Assembly (NCBI GenBank): GCA_008508345.1
Contig: QNGE01003840.1
Coordinates: 1-64,000 of the forward strand
DNA length: 64,000 bases
Direction of reading: 5' to 3'
From: Paragonimus westermani
Taxonomy: Eukaryota > Platyhelminthes > Trematoda > Plagiorchiida > Troglotrematidae
Shown: positions 39,254 through 52,206 of the stretch, piece after piece
Layout of the letters: the number at the start of each line of letters is the position of its first letter
Numbering within the stretch: the first letter of the stretch is position 1
Position numbers and translations under genes: made by a program
The notes under the pieces: generated by a model
Seen by the model: only the letters and a program-made list of their open reading frames with translations
The model's database searches: none
Told to the model about the DNA's origin: nothing

Positions 39254-40403
39254 CGTGTGAGTCTACATTAGAATGTTTAAAAGAAAAAATAAAAATCTGT
39301 GAATCTTTTCAGGTCCAGGGGTTTATCAATAATGAACAGTAAAAGACTAGATAATGATGATCGAAAGAGAAACCTATCATGCACACTGCAGAAGTAATTC
39401 CGAGTGCGGCAATCGACGGCAAACTAACATAATGTGAGAGGTGAGGTTTATCATTTGTCTGCCTTTTGCAGTGTTCTTGATGGCCATGCAATCTGATGAT
39501 TCTACAGGATGTGTTGCTTCAAGTTTGTGCCTGAATTCGTCTACACATGAAAATCTCAGGACAGCCTGTGATGGGTAATATCAACTTAAGCGCTTTCGAA
39601 AGTCGAATGAATACTCGCTGCGAATCAGGTTAGTTATCTGGTGGCAATATTGAGGTGGTATTTTAAGGTTAGATTAATCACAGCTCTTAATGAGGGATCA
39701 ATATGAAGAAGGGTGCAGTAATTTACACTTCTCTACCCTAACCTATCGATTGAGCCTCACGAACTCTTCCAGATTGAGCAGCTTGTCTAAACAAGTTGGC
39801 GAACGAAGTGTTCTAATCTGTTTTGTGGCTATTCCTCATGTCTTCCCAACAAGAACGATGTGCTTCAGCAGGTCAGCTTGACAATTTGCAACAGGCCAAA
39901 TGGTTAAACCGCCACCTTGCCTGTAACTCTATGACGTTGGTATGGCGTTGTTAATCCAGTGTCACAAATTGGCTGTCTGTTTGGAGAGGGTACTGACGCA
40001 ATCAGTCTCGTTGCCGTGGTACTGAAGCTGTTTACCCCGTCCCGATATGAACCCATATGACGTTCGTTTATTTTGTGTTATTGTCGTCATACCCTAAATT
40101 TTTATAACTGGATGTCTTTCGTAAACAAATGATTAGAATAACCCAAATGGTGGCATCTCGCGATGCAAGTTTTCTTCCGTCTTGACGAACTGGATAAAAG
40201 GGCTCTAGTGTTTCAAACCTCTGATAGTGGCTGTGGGGATTCAGTACTAATGAGGCACAAATAAGACCGCTGACTTCGGATTAATCGATGTGACTGCTGC
40301 TACGTGTTATCAGCATGGGAGTACCCAGCACGCACGCCACCATTACATCAACTGGCGGAAAGTCTAGGGGTGTGAACAGTGGTAAAAGTCAACTCAACGT
40401 AGT
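39254..40403. other. Intergenic DNA, no gene seen
   Basis: Short open frames only. Any earlier RT domains of the LINE that starts at 40.4 kb are not recognisable here, which suggests 5' truncation. Confidence 0.5.
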
Positions 40404-40925
40404 TTGTTGTCAAACAACCACATAAGTGTGTTAGCAAGAACGTTATCGGACAAAATTTTGTACTGCCAGTGGAGATCACTGCACGTTCACTCTGCAAGCA
40501 GGGTGACAGTTTATGGACAACTGTGTCGGGCGTTCATCACTTCCAGTGGTGTTTGTCAGGGGCGTCCGATTTCCCCCTTCCTGTTCAATTTCGTCAGGGA
40601 CGATATTCCGGAGGAGGCGCTTCGCGAATCTAGTGGGCTTGGTGTTGAGCTTCTTCCTGGCGCTAGATTGACCGATCTGGAGTACGCGGACGACATTGTC
40701 TTACTTAGCCCCTCTGCCGAAGACATGCAGACCATGCTGAACAAGGTTAGTGGCCGGGCTAATCTGTATGGAATGCGCTTCGCACCTTCAAAGTGCAAAG
40801 TGTTGCTTCGAGACTGGGGCATTTCCACCCCCACTTTCTTTATTGCAGGTAATCCGCTTGAGACTGTGGACAGTTTCACATACTTGGGTAGCACTATCTC
40901 GTCAGCCTGTAATATTGCTGATGAG
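40404..40925 (+). pseudogene. RTE-type LINE reverse transcriptase, truncated
   Basis: There are 174 uninterrupted codons of an RTE-clade reverse transcriptase. Motifs in order are SSGVCQGRPISPFLFNF (residues 47-63), LLPGARLTDLEYADDIVLL (83-101, with catalytic YADD at 94-97, bases 40,683-40,694), ANLYGMRFAPSKCKVLL (119-135) and FTYLGSTISS (158-167). The family has a C in place of the R of GRPISP. The fingers and palm start upstream of QG are missing, so the copy is 5'-truncated. The frame runs into a run of N at 40,926. The catalytic motif is intact, so the insertion is fairly young, but this copy cannot be active. Confidence 0.85.
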
Positions 40926-40979
40926 NNNNNNNNNNNNNNNNNNNNNNNNNNNNNNNNNNNNNNNNNNNNNNNNNNNNNN
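40926..40979. other. Assembly gap, 54 N
   Basis: The gap lies within the LINE. The element should encode roughly 200 residues between the last codon before the gap (NIADE) and the first after it, so 54 N is too short unless the copy is deleted. The flanks are not duplicated. Confidence 0.9.
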
Positions 40980-41178
40980 GGCGATGTGTCGCAGTCAATG
41001 GCTTACCTGTGCCCATACCATTTCTAGTTCTTTCGCTTAGTCTTCTTTTAGTATTTGTCGACCTTCTTATTGACTTTTCCCTCTAGGATATTCCACGTCA
41101 CTGTCGAGGTGAGCGGCGGCCCGATCCACAGTATCTTTTGGTCGGGCTCATGTCTGTTATGATGATGATGACTGCCAG
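40980..41178 (+). mobile_element. RTE-type LINE C terminus and 3' UTR
   Basis: After the gap one frame reads CRSQWLTCAHTISSSFA and stops at 41,038-41,040. This matches the usual RSQW...S end of these ORFs. The following sequence is the 3' UTR shared with the fragment at 13,200-13,298 and ends in atgatgatgatga, the expected triplet tail. Confidence 0.7.
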
Positions 41179-41179
41179 T

Positions 41180-41460
41180 TGCAGAACAGAGGATAATTTG
41201 ATGCAGACTACAGCTTGTTCTTACCCCGTTAGTGTACATGTGTACAACTCATCTCGAAATGCCTACAACCGCAAGGGCTCGAAATGGATTACGTGACACT
41301 ACTTGGTGCTCACCCTCAAACCGGCATCACACAGCCGGTTTTGCCCTTGTTCGGACTCACCAGGTAAGGACTGTCTGAATGGGGGATTGAACCGGCTACC
41401 TTTCGAGTGACGGGTCAGTGCCCCTATCTGCTTGATCACCAGTCTTGAGCGTATCACATG
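41180..41460 (-). repeat. tRNA-derived SINE abutting the LINE tail
   Basis: On the minus strand, ctggtgatcaagcagatagg (A-box-like) is followed after about 35 bases by agccggttcaatccccc (B box, near the consensus ggttcgaatcc). The body runs into the LINE tail in opposite orientation. It contains a perfect 8-bp hairpin at 41,318-41,341. It is unlike the SINE family at 6.6, 8.3 and 54.4 kb. No second copy exists in the window, so the call rests on the promoter boxes alone. Confidence 0.45.
41318..41341. repeat. Hairpin within the SINE body
   Basis: aaaccggc, atcacaca, gccggttt forms a perfect 8-bp GC-containing stem with an 8-base loop. Confidence 0.7.
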
Positions 41461-42708
41461 AAAGGGGAATCTGCATGTGGATGTGTTGTAACTTGTTTTC
41501 GCCCCGTCAATGTGTATGGATGGCTTGTAACGCAGAGGGTAGTCGGTCTGACCTCTCATTCAGACTATTTGTAAGTGATGGGTCCAAAGATCGACCAGCC
41601 GGTTATGGATTGTCCGTCTGAAGGTGAACATCAAGGAGAACTCTTCATAAGAGATTTCCAAATTGTGGACACTTTCCATAAAAACACGGGTGTAACCATT
41701 ATATCACATTTTTGGAGTGGTCGCCGAGGATGCTGTTCGTGTGCTGAGTTGCATCTCTTCAATCGATACTCCATAGTGTTTAGATAGGATTTCTGACTCG
41801 CATAAATGTCGGTTTAATTGTCACTTCAACACAGCCAGCGTGAAAAGTTCCTGACACCATAATCAACAGTAGGAAATCAACACACCGCGAGAAGCCTGTC
41901 AATTCATCTGAATTACTGAACGGATTTTTGGACACTAGGTTGCGTAGCTCGATGTCAGTTCTCTCATTGGATAGAAAATATCTACTTTGACACGAACACT
42001 GGAAGTGTTGTGTTAGTGTTACGTGTGATTTGGTTCGGTATTTGCACTGGGTTAAATTGATCTCAATGAGAAGTGTTGCGTGGACAGACACAACACATAC
42101 AGTTGCATATACACGAAAACAAACATTTGGTTTGTGACTTTCGTGCACGGATTAGCATGCCACAATTTTCGAAACTGACCTCACGTGTCAAAACAAATGG
42201 CTTGGGCTACAGCAATTTTAATCGCGCCCTTTTCTGTGTAAACAGGAAAGATTAAGAGCGTGGAGCTTGTTTACATGTTCCCCAGTAGTCCGGCTATCCC
42301 ACGATAGAGTGCATTTCTTATTAAGTCAATTGAAAAATTTGTACAGTTTCTCTGGTTGTTGTTTTGTAACATCTAAACAGTTAATCGAAAGTAATGGTAA
42401 GGATGTAGATTGGGAAGAAAATTGAGACACAACACGAACCAAGTAAGAACCTTAATGTAGTTTGCTTAAGGAAGGGGAAAGGCTGGATAGGTTACTAATT
42501 TGGTGAAGAAAGTTTTAACGACGAAGTTAACTCACACAAGTCAAAGACTAGTGAACGTGAAAGAACCCGAATCAAAATTCCGAAATCCAAACACAATCCA
42601 CCGCTTGTTCACAATGAATTGTTGAGATTCATGAGGGTAGTCAATTACGAATGTGTATCAGCAAGCATACATGTGGCTTCTCCTACAATTCTGACTCAAC
42701 TGCTTCAC

Positions 42709-42962
42709 TGTAACAAATTGTACAGATGACAACTAATATGTTTAGAAATATACCCTTGCATCTACCGATCGCCGTACTGTTAATACAGTAAGTCTGATTG
42801 GTGCGGTCTACGGACACAAGCAACGGGTTCAAATCTACAGCGTCTTGGGCATACATAATCTTCACCAGTTCAGCTGGCAAATTCATTACAAATATTAGTG
42901 CAATCGCCCAAACGACAACAGTTTTTCGTTGATCTGACAAGCCAATGTAGTGGAATACTAGC
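42709..42962 (-). CDS. Possible multi-pass membrane protein exon
   Basis: An acceptor (caaactttacag) and a possible donor (ttaca|gtgaag) bracket about 84 codons. They contain SDQRKTVVVWAIALIFVMNL, a loop with TYCINST and a second hydrophobic run GIFLNILVVICTIC. A charged turn, a helix with a Trp, a Cys-containing loop and another helix resemble TM4, ECL2 and TM5 of a rhodopsin-type GPCR. There is no DRY or NPxxY motif to prove it. Minus-strand frames on either side (43,183 down to 42,977, and 42,148 down to 41,780) also have hydrophobic stretches but do not join cleanly. It may be a decayed gene. Confidence 0.25.
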
Positions 42963-45900
42963 CTGTAAAGTTTGCCTCAGATGTGCAAAAATCCCCGCAG
43001 AAATAATGATAACAAAGTTTTCATGAACGCAGTCGCTTTCTTGAAATTGAAAAGGGACTGATTCAAAAGCGAAACAAGAGATAAAATGATTGTGGTAAAT
43101 TTCGAACACGCAAGTAAGATTACGTAAGATGTATTCTGCAGACACATTTCGGCCGAACTCTCCGTTTGCGATACGCTGACCATGATCAGTTAGCATATTT
43201 CAATTTAATTAGGCATAAAATAGGAATGAGTCATCTGCTGCAATGAGAATGGCTCATAGAACCAGTCACGTTCGAATGGGCCGTCATGAGTTAAAGACAA
43301 ACAAGCAAAATTCAAATTTCAAACTGCTCGGTCAAGACACTAACGATGCAGATGATATCGTCTTACAGTGGTCACAGCAAGGCTAAACTTCAAATAATTA
43401 GTCCATCCTGGTCGATTTAATTGAGTGAGCGTTTTGTCTACTTTATCGTGCTCCGATCATTGCACCTTGAAATATCAAACGGCGCATCCTGTCGAAATGG
43501 TCATACTCTGTCTAAACCACTCGGATGTGTATAGTGCGAACATATTCGTCCACACTTTCGAATCACGACTACCGGGTATTTGATCGTAACACGAGCTACA
43601 CGTTGAGCCTCTTTTCTCCTACCCAGCCCGATTGATAGTGCTTACATAAAGTTTACCTACTCCAACTATCCTGAGATGGGAATTTATCAAAGACCCTTTT
43701 ACCGCCGTGCTGACTGATTGGTTCAGTAAGGCAGTCAGCATAGATAATGATTATGATAATCATTATGATGACTTTAACCATCATAGGCTGGGGATTGTAT
43801 CTGTTCCACCAACCAGATGTATTTGGAATAATCGAAGATAATCTTAGATTGCTTTGGTTTAGATCGTGGTTTCTCCGGAACATATGGCCGAGTATGGAGA
43901 GTCCCGAAGTCCTGTTATCAGCAATTCAACCTGTATGTTGCTTGTTACTTTTATCATGTACAAAACAAATTGTTCCACTGTTTGCATGGATAAACTAAAG
44001 ACTGCTTATCGGGTGTCAAGGTTACTGTTTATTGTCCAGATATTTGTGTTTCCATGTATGAAGACGGAAGCCAATTTAGTCAAATTGCCCCTCTATCCCA
44101 AAAGAGATGTATGGGCAAACATGTTAAGCACTTAGTCATCATATCGACTAGCCGATCGATCATCGCTACCAAATTGCTTGCACTGCATTGACAAGGATGA
44201 ACAGTTGGTTTGATCCCCTCAGCACTCGAGGATAACACAGTGCCCATAGCCCACATTTGCTTGTATGTGTGAATGCATGCTTGGATCGATCAATCCTGTG
44301 TAAATACTCCTATCACTCAAAACAAGGCTTAACAACAAAAAGTAACCATTTTGGTTGTCACACGACAGATAGATTCATGAACTGTAATCTGCGGTTGCAA
44401 TTCTAACGAAATAGTTGATTGGGAAAAGTCAACCAATGGTTGTTGTTATCACTCATTTGACTATAATGATGATGTGTGCAGAATTTGGTAGGTCGACCTT
44501 TGGATAACTCTAATTGGGACTTGTCGACTGCTAATGTCAGTCATTTAATCCTGTTAACTGATCGTTCAATGTGTGTTAGCAAGGAAACTATTGTTGGTTA
44601 TTCCTGTCTGTCAATTTCCCTTTTCTGTGGTTGTGTCCACCGATGCACCCGCACAAAATCCTAATCGTAGTTCATGGAATTTATCCCAGCGGTCAGGTTG
44701 AACGACAATGTAACACCTGTCACTCCAACCCTCCTGTCAATCAAACAGCGATCAGATGAGATGCGATTTCCTCTATCCTACATGCAGAAAGTTTTAAGAT
44801 AGACATCAAAAGAATAGAATGCGATTCTGTTTCGTGGACATCAGCTAAGCTCATATTGTCACACACGGTTAACTGGAACACTCGCTTACTATCATCCACC
44901 TTTGGGCACAAACAGTAGAACTTTAAATGGGATCGGAAGTCAAGAAAAACATCTAAAAATTTATCAGCTGGCCAAATCTGCAAATGGTATAAAACAAAAT
45001 TTGATGTATCACATTTACTTCTGGTTATTTTTCCGATGTTCAGGTCTCGTATGACCGCAACTGGAATCGTCTAATCTTTTAATCTAACCTTTGTACATAC
45101 ATGTAGTATAACACCCACATATGCCGCTTCTGAGGTTGCGTGAGAATCCATGTATAATCATTTACAGGACTGGCTGTTTCGTTAACCTGTTCCCTCCTCA
45201 TCTCTTTTATTTCTGCTCTGCTTAAAGGAATGACGGGGAAGCATACATTTGATATACACCAGAAGTGCATGGGTATCGGGACCAGTAATTACATATTTTT
45301 GTGGCACATCGTTCTTGTTAATATTCCTCCTTACCAAAGTATCACATAGATAATTCAATTTAGATACTAATGCTTCACTTTTCCCAAGATCCAGTGTCCG
45401 TCTAGTCGAACATCGCACAAGGTATTATCCTTGTATATATTACTGATACATTGTAAGTAGTCTTTGATTCAAATATGTTTTATGTGCAGGTCCGATTGCA
45501 CGATTGGCAGATTTCCAACTATTTCTATCGTCCTATCAACAGGGTTAGTATAAGAACTTTAACGTAGTAAATGACTATGCTGCGAATGTTTATAAAAACA
45601 CAAATACAAACAGTTGTTTATTTTCGCGATTTTTAGTGACTGTGTGAAATCATCACGGTAATCGTCGCATGCATACTCTCCCTAACAAACACTTCAATCT
45701 CGAAAGATCTTTGTCATATTTTTGAAATATCTCAAGTATTTTTTATCTTCGAAAGGTTTCAGTTTTCTGGTAAACGGTTCGTCGTTGTTTGAAAAGAGAT
45801 GATCTGTACTTCACCTGATTAATTCTTTAATTGAAAAGTTCAATTCTTAATTTGAATTCCGTGCACCGGAATTAACTTCGGTGTAACGGACGCCTGGAAC

Positions 45901-48689
45901 TCGATTCCAAGACCAATCTTTCTGCCTAGTCGGCAGTTGTGATATAAACTTTCACACTCACTAATGTTATGAGTAAATGACGTCAATTAGTCAGCTCAAC
46001 AGGCAACTGTTTTACTGTCAGCATAGCTTGCATGAAGCGATAGACGTTAATGTTCAACCGCAAAAACAAGAATTGCTACTGAATCGTGCCGTCAGTCTTG
46101 GGGCATTTTCCAAAATCCGGTGACCGTGCAACAGCCACTATTTCACAAATGTTAATGACGACTTTTCAAGAAATCTTGTTAGAACACAAATACCGCGTTT
46201 ATTTCAAGTTCGTTTCAGCGCTTTAAATGACTTGCTCCACAACATCTCTCTGGTTTCAGCAACTTTGCTGTTGTAGCAAGTGTAAACGATAAAAACTTAT
46301 TCGGCAAATTTAGGTATTCCTTGCACTTCTTTCACACAGGACTACGTAAACAGTACCACCGTTTATTTCATCAGTAGACTTTTCCCAACGTACCGAAATA
46401 GAGTCACGTGGCGTGCCAATAGGTCTGGTCACCTGGCCAACACTTGAACTTAAGCTCAGTTCAAGGTCACAAAAACAAGTGGATTTTGTTGTTAGCTAAG
46501 CTGAGTTGCAGTACAAAGTGAGCAATATTCAGCTTTTGAATTCAAGTAGACTTTATCAATTTGCCGCTAAACGAAGCAAATATTATAGGTTCCGTGAAGT
46601 CAGAAAGAGTTTTGCACTATGTATTTCTCAGGTGCCGCAGGCTGCGGGTTTATATAACAAAGTTCAATATTGTTTTTTTACTATAGGTTCCATTGTTACT
46701 TCTGTTAAAGTTGGTTGATAATCCATATTCTTGTCATGACCGGGGTTTGAGCTATGCTGATTCACATTAAGCAAGAAGATGGTCGTGCGCATTTGTTAAC
46801 TGAAACCTATAAACCAATGAGGATAGTTAACCACGTTGAAGTCCTGTGCATCTCCTCATTACTGCTAATGGTTTTCACTGTCCAACTATCGTTGACAGAA
46901 AATTGGAGAAAAAAGCAAATGTAACTGGCGGACGTGTTATTCCCCAATTATTTTTGCATACTTCACTTACATAGTAGGATTTGTGGTCTGTTGTTACGCG
47001 GTAAGTTCATGCGTTCAACAATGAACAGTGAGCATACACTGTCCACAATAACATGCACTCACACCAGGCCAAAAGGTATCACTGAGGCCATCAATCCCAG
47101 GGACGTCACTGATTCAACATTTCGGTCACTATCCGTCCACCAAAAAATCCTGTCGGTCCTTGATAATGCATGAGCCCCATTTGGAGGTAGCTGGATTAAG
47201 TCAAAGCAAGACTGAGAAACAAATAGAAATTCCTTCAAGTTTTTAGTTTGCTTTGAGCAAAAAATTACCAGTGTTCTATAATCACCATATCAACGATTAG
47301 CGTTAGTTGTGAGTCATCATATGCTTTCCAAAAGTTTTTTTGCTATTCGTCCTAAAAATGTTTGTCTGAGCTTCTGAAGCTTTGAGGTGTGACTTGCCTT
47401 CCAATGCTGCTACAAAATTGAGTGTTCTTTTCATTATCAGTAGCTGCCAGTTTGTAAGTTTGAGCTGAAGGTTTGAGGACTCATCTGCTCACAGAGTATG
47501 GCACTTGAATCGTGAAAGCATCATTACCAATCTATAGGACACCAATTCTGTATGGAGATTCTAGGTTGTATGTATTCGGGGCTTGTTGCCTGGTTGAGTG
47601 ATTAGGCTAATAGGAATGCTTACAGTCCCATGTGCTGATGATTTTACCGCGTCTGGTGAAGTTACGCTTACAATCCGGGTGAACAAATGTACCTTACACT
47701 TCAGATCTTTTCCCGAAGAGAAAACGGATTGAAACATACCCGGTTTGTTAAATATCGCTAAAATTGGTATATATACTTCTTGTGCTGTCCAGAATGTAGG
47801 GTTAGATTTACAATAGGAAGCTTCGTAACGTAGTTCAGAAAGTCGGCAACCGAGCTGGCCACCTGCCGTTTGTTAGGATAAATCCACGAAACAGGCAATC
47901 AAAATTCACAAGTAAAGCTTTGCAAGATCTGCAACTAGCTTTCAGTCTCACAGTCCTTTGTAGGCTCACTTGATTCTGTATGCTGTTCCTGTATGCATTC
48001 ATTTACTCAAGACAGCAACATATCGTCAAATCCCCACTGGTTGTACTTTGATTATAAATATGACCAATAAGCAAAGGTCCTACGCTTTTGTGTTTAGAGT
48101 ATTCGTCCATCAGCCCGCGACTGTCGGAAAAAACATGTCCAAACTTGATTTGTGAGTTTAGGTACATCTTTTTGTATCACTGATAAAGACTCTCGTCATA
48201 ACATTTTTTCATTCTAATGGTTCAATATCAATCTTACTCTTGTGAGACTTTTACAAATATCCTAGCACCACCCTTGGAACCATAAAAAATCAAAGCAGTC
48301 CTTTTGGTTACTCTTTACACTAAAACATGAAGCTTTTTTGACTTAAAAACTTGAACGCCTCGTCTTAGTCCGCTGTCAACCAACAGAACACCACATGCAT
48401 CTTGACTGTATGACACTGCATTATTCAGTTGAACGGAACAATTAACATAAGACAGGCTCGTGAGGTGTGTACACCCCCAGCTGAATAGCTATGCGGCGAA
48501 TTACACACTTGAGAGAATGATGTAATGACGCTGAAGAGGGTTAAACTTGTGGGACAGTTTATTTCATCCGAATGATGATGTGATAAACCGGTTGCAAAAT
48601 GCTCCATTTGTGGTTACTGAACTGTGCTCTGTTGATGGCAAACGGCACAAGCAAACTGTAATAGTCTATAACATGAGGTTTTTTTAAAG
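42963..48689. other. Intergenic DNA, no gene called
   Basis: AT-rich sequence with short frames only. Near 43,745-43,775 there is a patch of at/atg motifs with a small palindrome (aatgattatgataatcatt). Nothing else is recognisable. Confidence 0.4.
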
Positions 48690-49865
48690 AAGGAAAATGC
48701 GAGATGAAAATGACGTCTTCAAATTTATGGATACAACAATCCCTAGTCTGGTACATGGAATCACCGGATAAAACTCTCATTCCTAAATGTCGCGTTTCTT
48801 TCGTCGACCAGAGGGAACAATTCAATGATCTATTCATAGAAAAAAGACATGGAGGGGTCAATATACGTATTTTCACAGTTTTGTCCTGTCGAATTACAGA
48901 AGAAATTTGGTATGCTGTCTGTTGAACACAACGCAAAAGATGTGTACATCGGACACTCTCCAGAAGAAGGTAAGATGTGTTCGAGAGACCCTCAGTGGAA
49001 ATGGATACCCTGACGGATTTACAGATAAAAATCTGCATTCACGTACTAAACTTGAACACGTCCAGACAGCGGAGAAAATGACGGTTTTCATCCGTTTCTC
49101 ATGTAGGGGTGAGGTTAATAGTGAGATAATCAGCCGTAATCCTTCAAACGCGGTCAAGATTGTCTACGCTGCAGTGAGACTTATGGTGTCTTTCGACACC
49201 TGCCCGGTACTGGTGCCACGCCTTAGAGGTAGTTGACTGAAGTTCTCTTCGTCTTTCTGTATCTACTCTCTCACCTGTTGTTGTTAGGCTGGTTACGTTG
49301 GGAGAACCACGATGTGGCTATCGGAGAGGATTCATGAACACCTACCGAAATGGCTTTTCAACGTTTCGTTAAAACCCATTTCCAGTGCAATCGGCTCCCA
49401 CCAAATCGACACTGGCCATCGAATAAATCCGGATGAAGCGTTCCGAGTCATTTACATGATTTGTCAAGCCGGCTCCAGAGCTATCGGAATGAGAGTGTTT
49501 TCGGCCATGGAGGCTATTCCTATCAGACTGCACAACCCTTGCCTGTGCGCCCAAAAACAACTCGTGGAAACTCTCTGCCTCCATTGGCCATTCTTACCAC
49601 ATCCACTTGAAACCCGAACAGGCGTGAACCGCTTGATATTGATGGATGCATGTTTCATGACGGGCACGCGTAACACCCGAACACATTCACCAACACCCCT
49701 ACCCTCCCCCAGTAGACTGTGATCCGTACCATTTTTCCAATTTAATGTCCTGTTTAACTAGTTCTAATTTCATATATAACTCACATTTATTCCCATATAA
49801 TTGTAAAAGCCTGATGAGAATGACCGAAAACACCTGTTTGCAAGATTGACTTCTTATGAATTCTA
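48690..49865 (+). mobile_element. Penelope-like element, degenerate RT plus GIY-YIG
   Basis: Reading across several frames gives SFLNVAF, then RPEGTIQ, a TGA at 48,826, SIHRKKTWRGQYTYFHSF, and from 48,907 an open stretch with VRETLSGNGYPDGF (linker after RT) and EKMTVFIRFSCRGEV. After a TGA at 49,234 the GIY-YIG endonuclease follows: CIYSLTCCC (49,258 on), a TAG at 49,285, AGYVGRTTMWLSERIHEHLP, SAIGSHQIDTGH, DEAFRVIY, MEAIPIRL and CLCAQKQLVETL. Domain order and motifs are those of Penelope-like retroelements with a C-terminal GIY-YIG. The 3' UTR contains cctgatgagaatgaccgaaa, the customary end. Frameshifts and at least three stops make it non-functional. The N-terminal RT is lost or unrecognisable. 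Confidence 0.85.
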
Positions 49866-51970
49866 CGGGAATCTGGATAGGAAATCCACCTCCAGTGAAA
49901 GTGACTAAAGTTGTGGACGGGCTTGTTTTATTTATTGTATGGTGGACAAACTGCTGTCAAAGGTCAGTTCAAACAAAATTTCTTAGTCTTCTTTATAAAG
50001 CCTCGATCGGTTCAACAGAGGAAGTCTACGGCAGAGTTATTCGATAATCTTATATTGTGTTTGCACATTTGTTTTTTTATCCGGATGCATTCGTTAATCA
50101 ACGAAGCGGGAGCTGACTTTGTTCTGTATGTTGTTTTGAATCACACAAACACGACCAAAGTGATGACTGATTCCACTCACTGGGCGGCACTGAGGACATT
50201 AAAATTTATTCGACTCCAGCCCGACTACAAAGCACAGCGCAGCAGCACAGACGTGGTAGACCAGTTGCCATCCGAATTGCACCATCAACAGGGCGAATCC
50301 ATTGGCTATCTGCCAGCAGACACTGTGTGTATGTTAGGGGTCGCAGTGTCTGCTGCTCGGGTGGTCAGACTTTATGATGTTAGCGCATGTTGAAATGAAG
50401 CCAACATCAACGATGTTGGTGGGCCCATTTTCGATACACAAAGCCGAGCGGAATCAGCAGAAAAGCAGTAACCAGAATAAGATTTTTCGTATTTGTGGTT
50501 ATATGAAATGGACAAGGAATTCACAGCTTTTAAAAAACGCAGATATTTCCCATCCAGGTTAAGCACAATCTCATGACAACATAAACAGAACAACTTCTCA
50601 TTGGACTTATACTTATGGTATATGGTCATTTGGATTAACTTACCATTTCGAATACATTTTTCATCACGCGAACCATTTTAGAAACAAACATCTAGAGTGT
50701 ATCACCGATAATTGTAACGGTTTTTTTAAATGATGGTTGCGCTTGATGTTTCACGCTTTTCACTTCATTCTGTTGTATCATACCATTTTGTCTCTGCTGG
50801 TCCACAACTGCTGTCAACCCAGTGTCGATCACAGAAATTATCTGTTCAGCGCATGAGAACCCCAATTAGTTTTTAACTGCGAGTCCCACGGTGTTTTCAC
50901 TGACAAACCGTTTAAACGGTCTCAGTGAACCAAAACACACGGAGTGTGTTTGAGCTGGCAAGAATAACTGTATTGAGGTAACAGTACGATTGAGACAAAG
51001 TTAATCATTGTACAGTATGTCGTATAAGCCAGATGAAGAGAGCACCTGTGATTACTGGTTTGAGAAGGCTCACCGAACCAAAGTGTGGCAGAGATCGAAT
51101 ATCTCATCCAAATACAAAGTGGAAAGTATTAGCAGTCGGCTATCTTGTGTACGCCACTCTAATGGTGTTTGGTGTTTAGCACTGTTAACGTGTTACGGCG
51201 AGTCAATCTCCCATTTTCAACCAGTACTGCTAATGAAACTAATACTGAACAACTGTAAGTGATAACCAGGTCGCCTTATTTGCATAACTGCTTTCCGGTA
51301 TCCACTCCTGGCATTACACTTTAGACTGACTGTGCAGCTGCACTGATCAGGTAAAACGAATATGATAGCTGCTCAAACCTATGTGATAATCAGACAGACC
51401 GTATCTAGATGACCGTAGAGTACTTCAATCAACAATAGCCTGGTTACAAGTGAAACTTTCTACCTAGGAAATGCACAGTAACATACCGGTACCACAAAAA
51501 CCTCAATTACTTAGACGTACAATTCATTTTGAAGGGAATAACCACTAACGTCCGTTAAACCACCTGAACCACGCATGACATTCAACTGATGCGCATGTGC
51601 AATCGGTGCGACAGCTACGTGACCCCTTTGTTGTGAGTGACATCACTTTCTTGCCAGTCCACGTAAACCATAAGTCTTTTCAATGACCTTCTTTGGCCTA
51701 ACAACGTGCTTTGTCTAGGAGTGGTTTTGTGACTGACAAATGCCATCACGTGTCGACCTCATGCTAGACTGTAGAGCATCAACAGCTGTCTGGATTTCTG
51801 GACGCATGGCATTAATCGATGTCTGTAGCATAGAAAGTGCCAAGGCAACGAAGGATTCACAGATAAACAAAATTGTCCTCCACATTGAGAGGTCCGAAGC
51901 GTCTCGTCATCTTAAAATGCGTGTTGAACTAGTACGAAGTGAGCCGGTTGATCAGTGTACTGCCCAACAG
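49866..51970. other. Intergenic DNA, no gene called
   Basis: A plus-strand frame at 49,911-50,393 (160 codons) and one at 51,740 show no known domain. A near-perfect palindrome lies at 50,886-50,942. Confidence 0.4.
50886..50942. repeat. Near-perfect palindrome centred on gtttaaac
   Basis: The core accgtttaaacggt (50,907-50,920) is a perfect 14-bp palindrome. With small interruptions the arms continue through cactga/tcagtg and gtgtttt/aaaacac to about 28 bases each side. It could extrude as a cruciform or be the remains of a small foldback element. Confidence 0.65.
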
Positions 51971-52206
51971 AAATTATTTTCATTTGCTTACCAAATCTTA
52001 ATTGTTTGCTGCCACTGGGTCTCGTGATATATTTTTTCTGTTTACAACCCTGTTAAAAAATTTCCAACATCAAATGATCACATTACGAGGAATTTGTCTG
52101 CCCAACCGATCCCAAAATCTATAGAGTGGGGATGCGAGGCATGCTGTGGTTATTGGTCAATAGAGTTCAATATCAGTAAGCTGGGGCAACCCCAATTTGA
52201 GCGATC
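51971..52206 (+). repeat. 236-bp direct duplicate, left of gap
   Basis: It is base-for-base identical to 53,156-53,391 and ends exactly at the first N. A contig end repeated on the other side of a gap is the signature of an overlap that the scaffolder failed to merge. Confidence 0.95.

Noticed and set aside
45182..45418. Minus-strand frame vaguely like a Penelope RT linker
   Set aside because: No diagnostic motif beyond a loose match to the post-RT segment; no GIY-YIG or RT core nearby.
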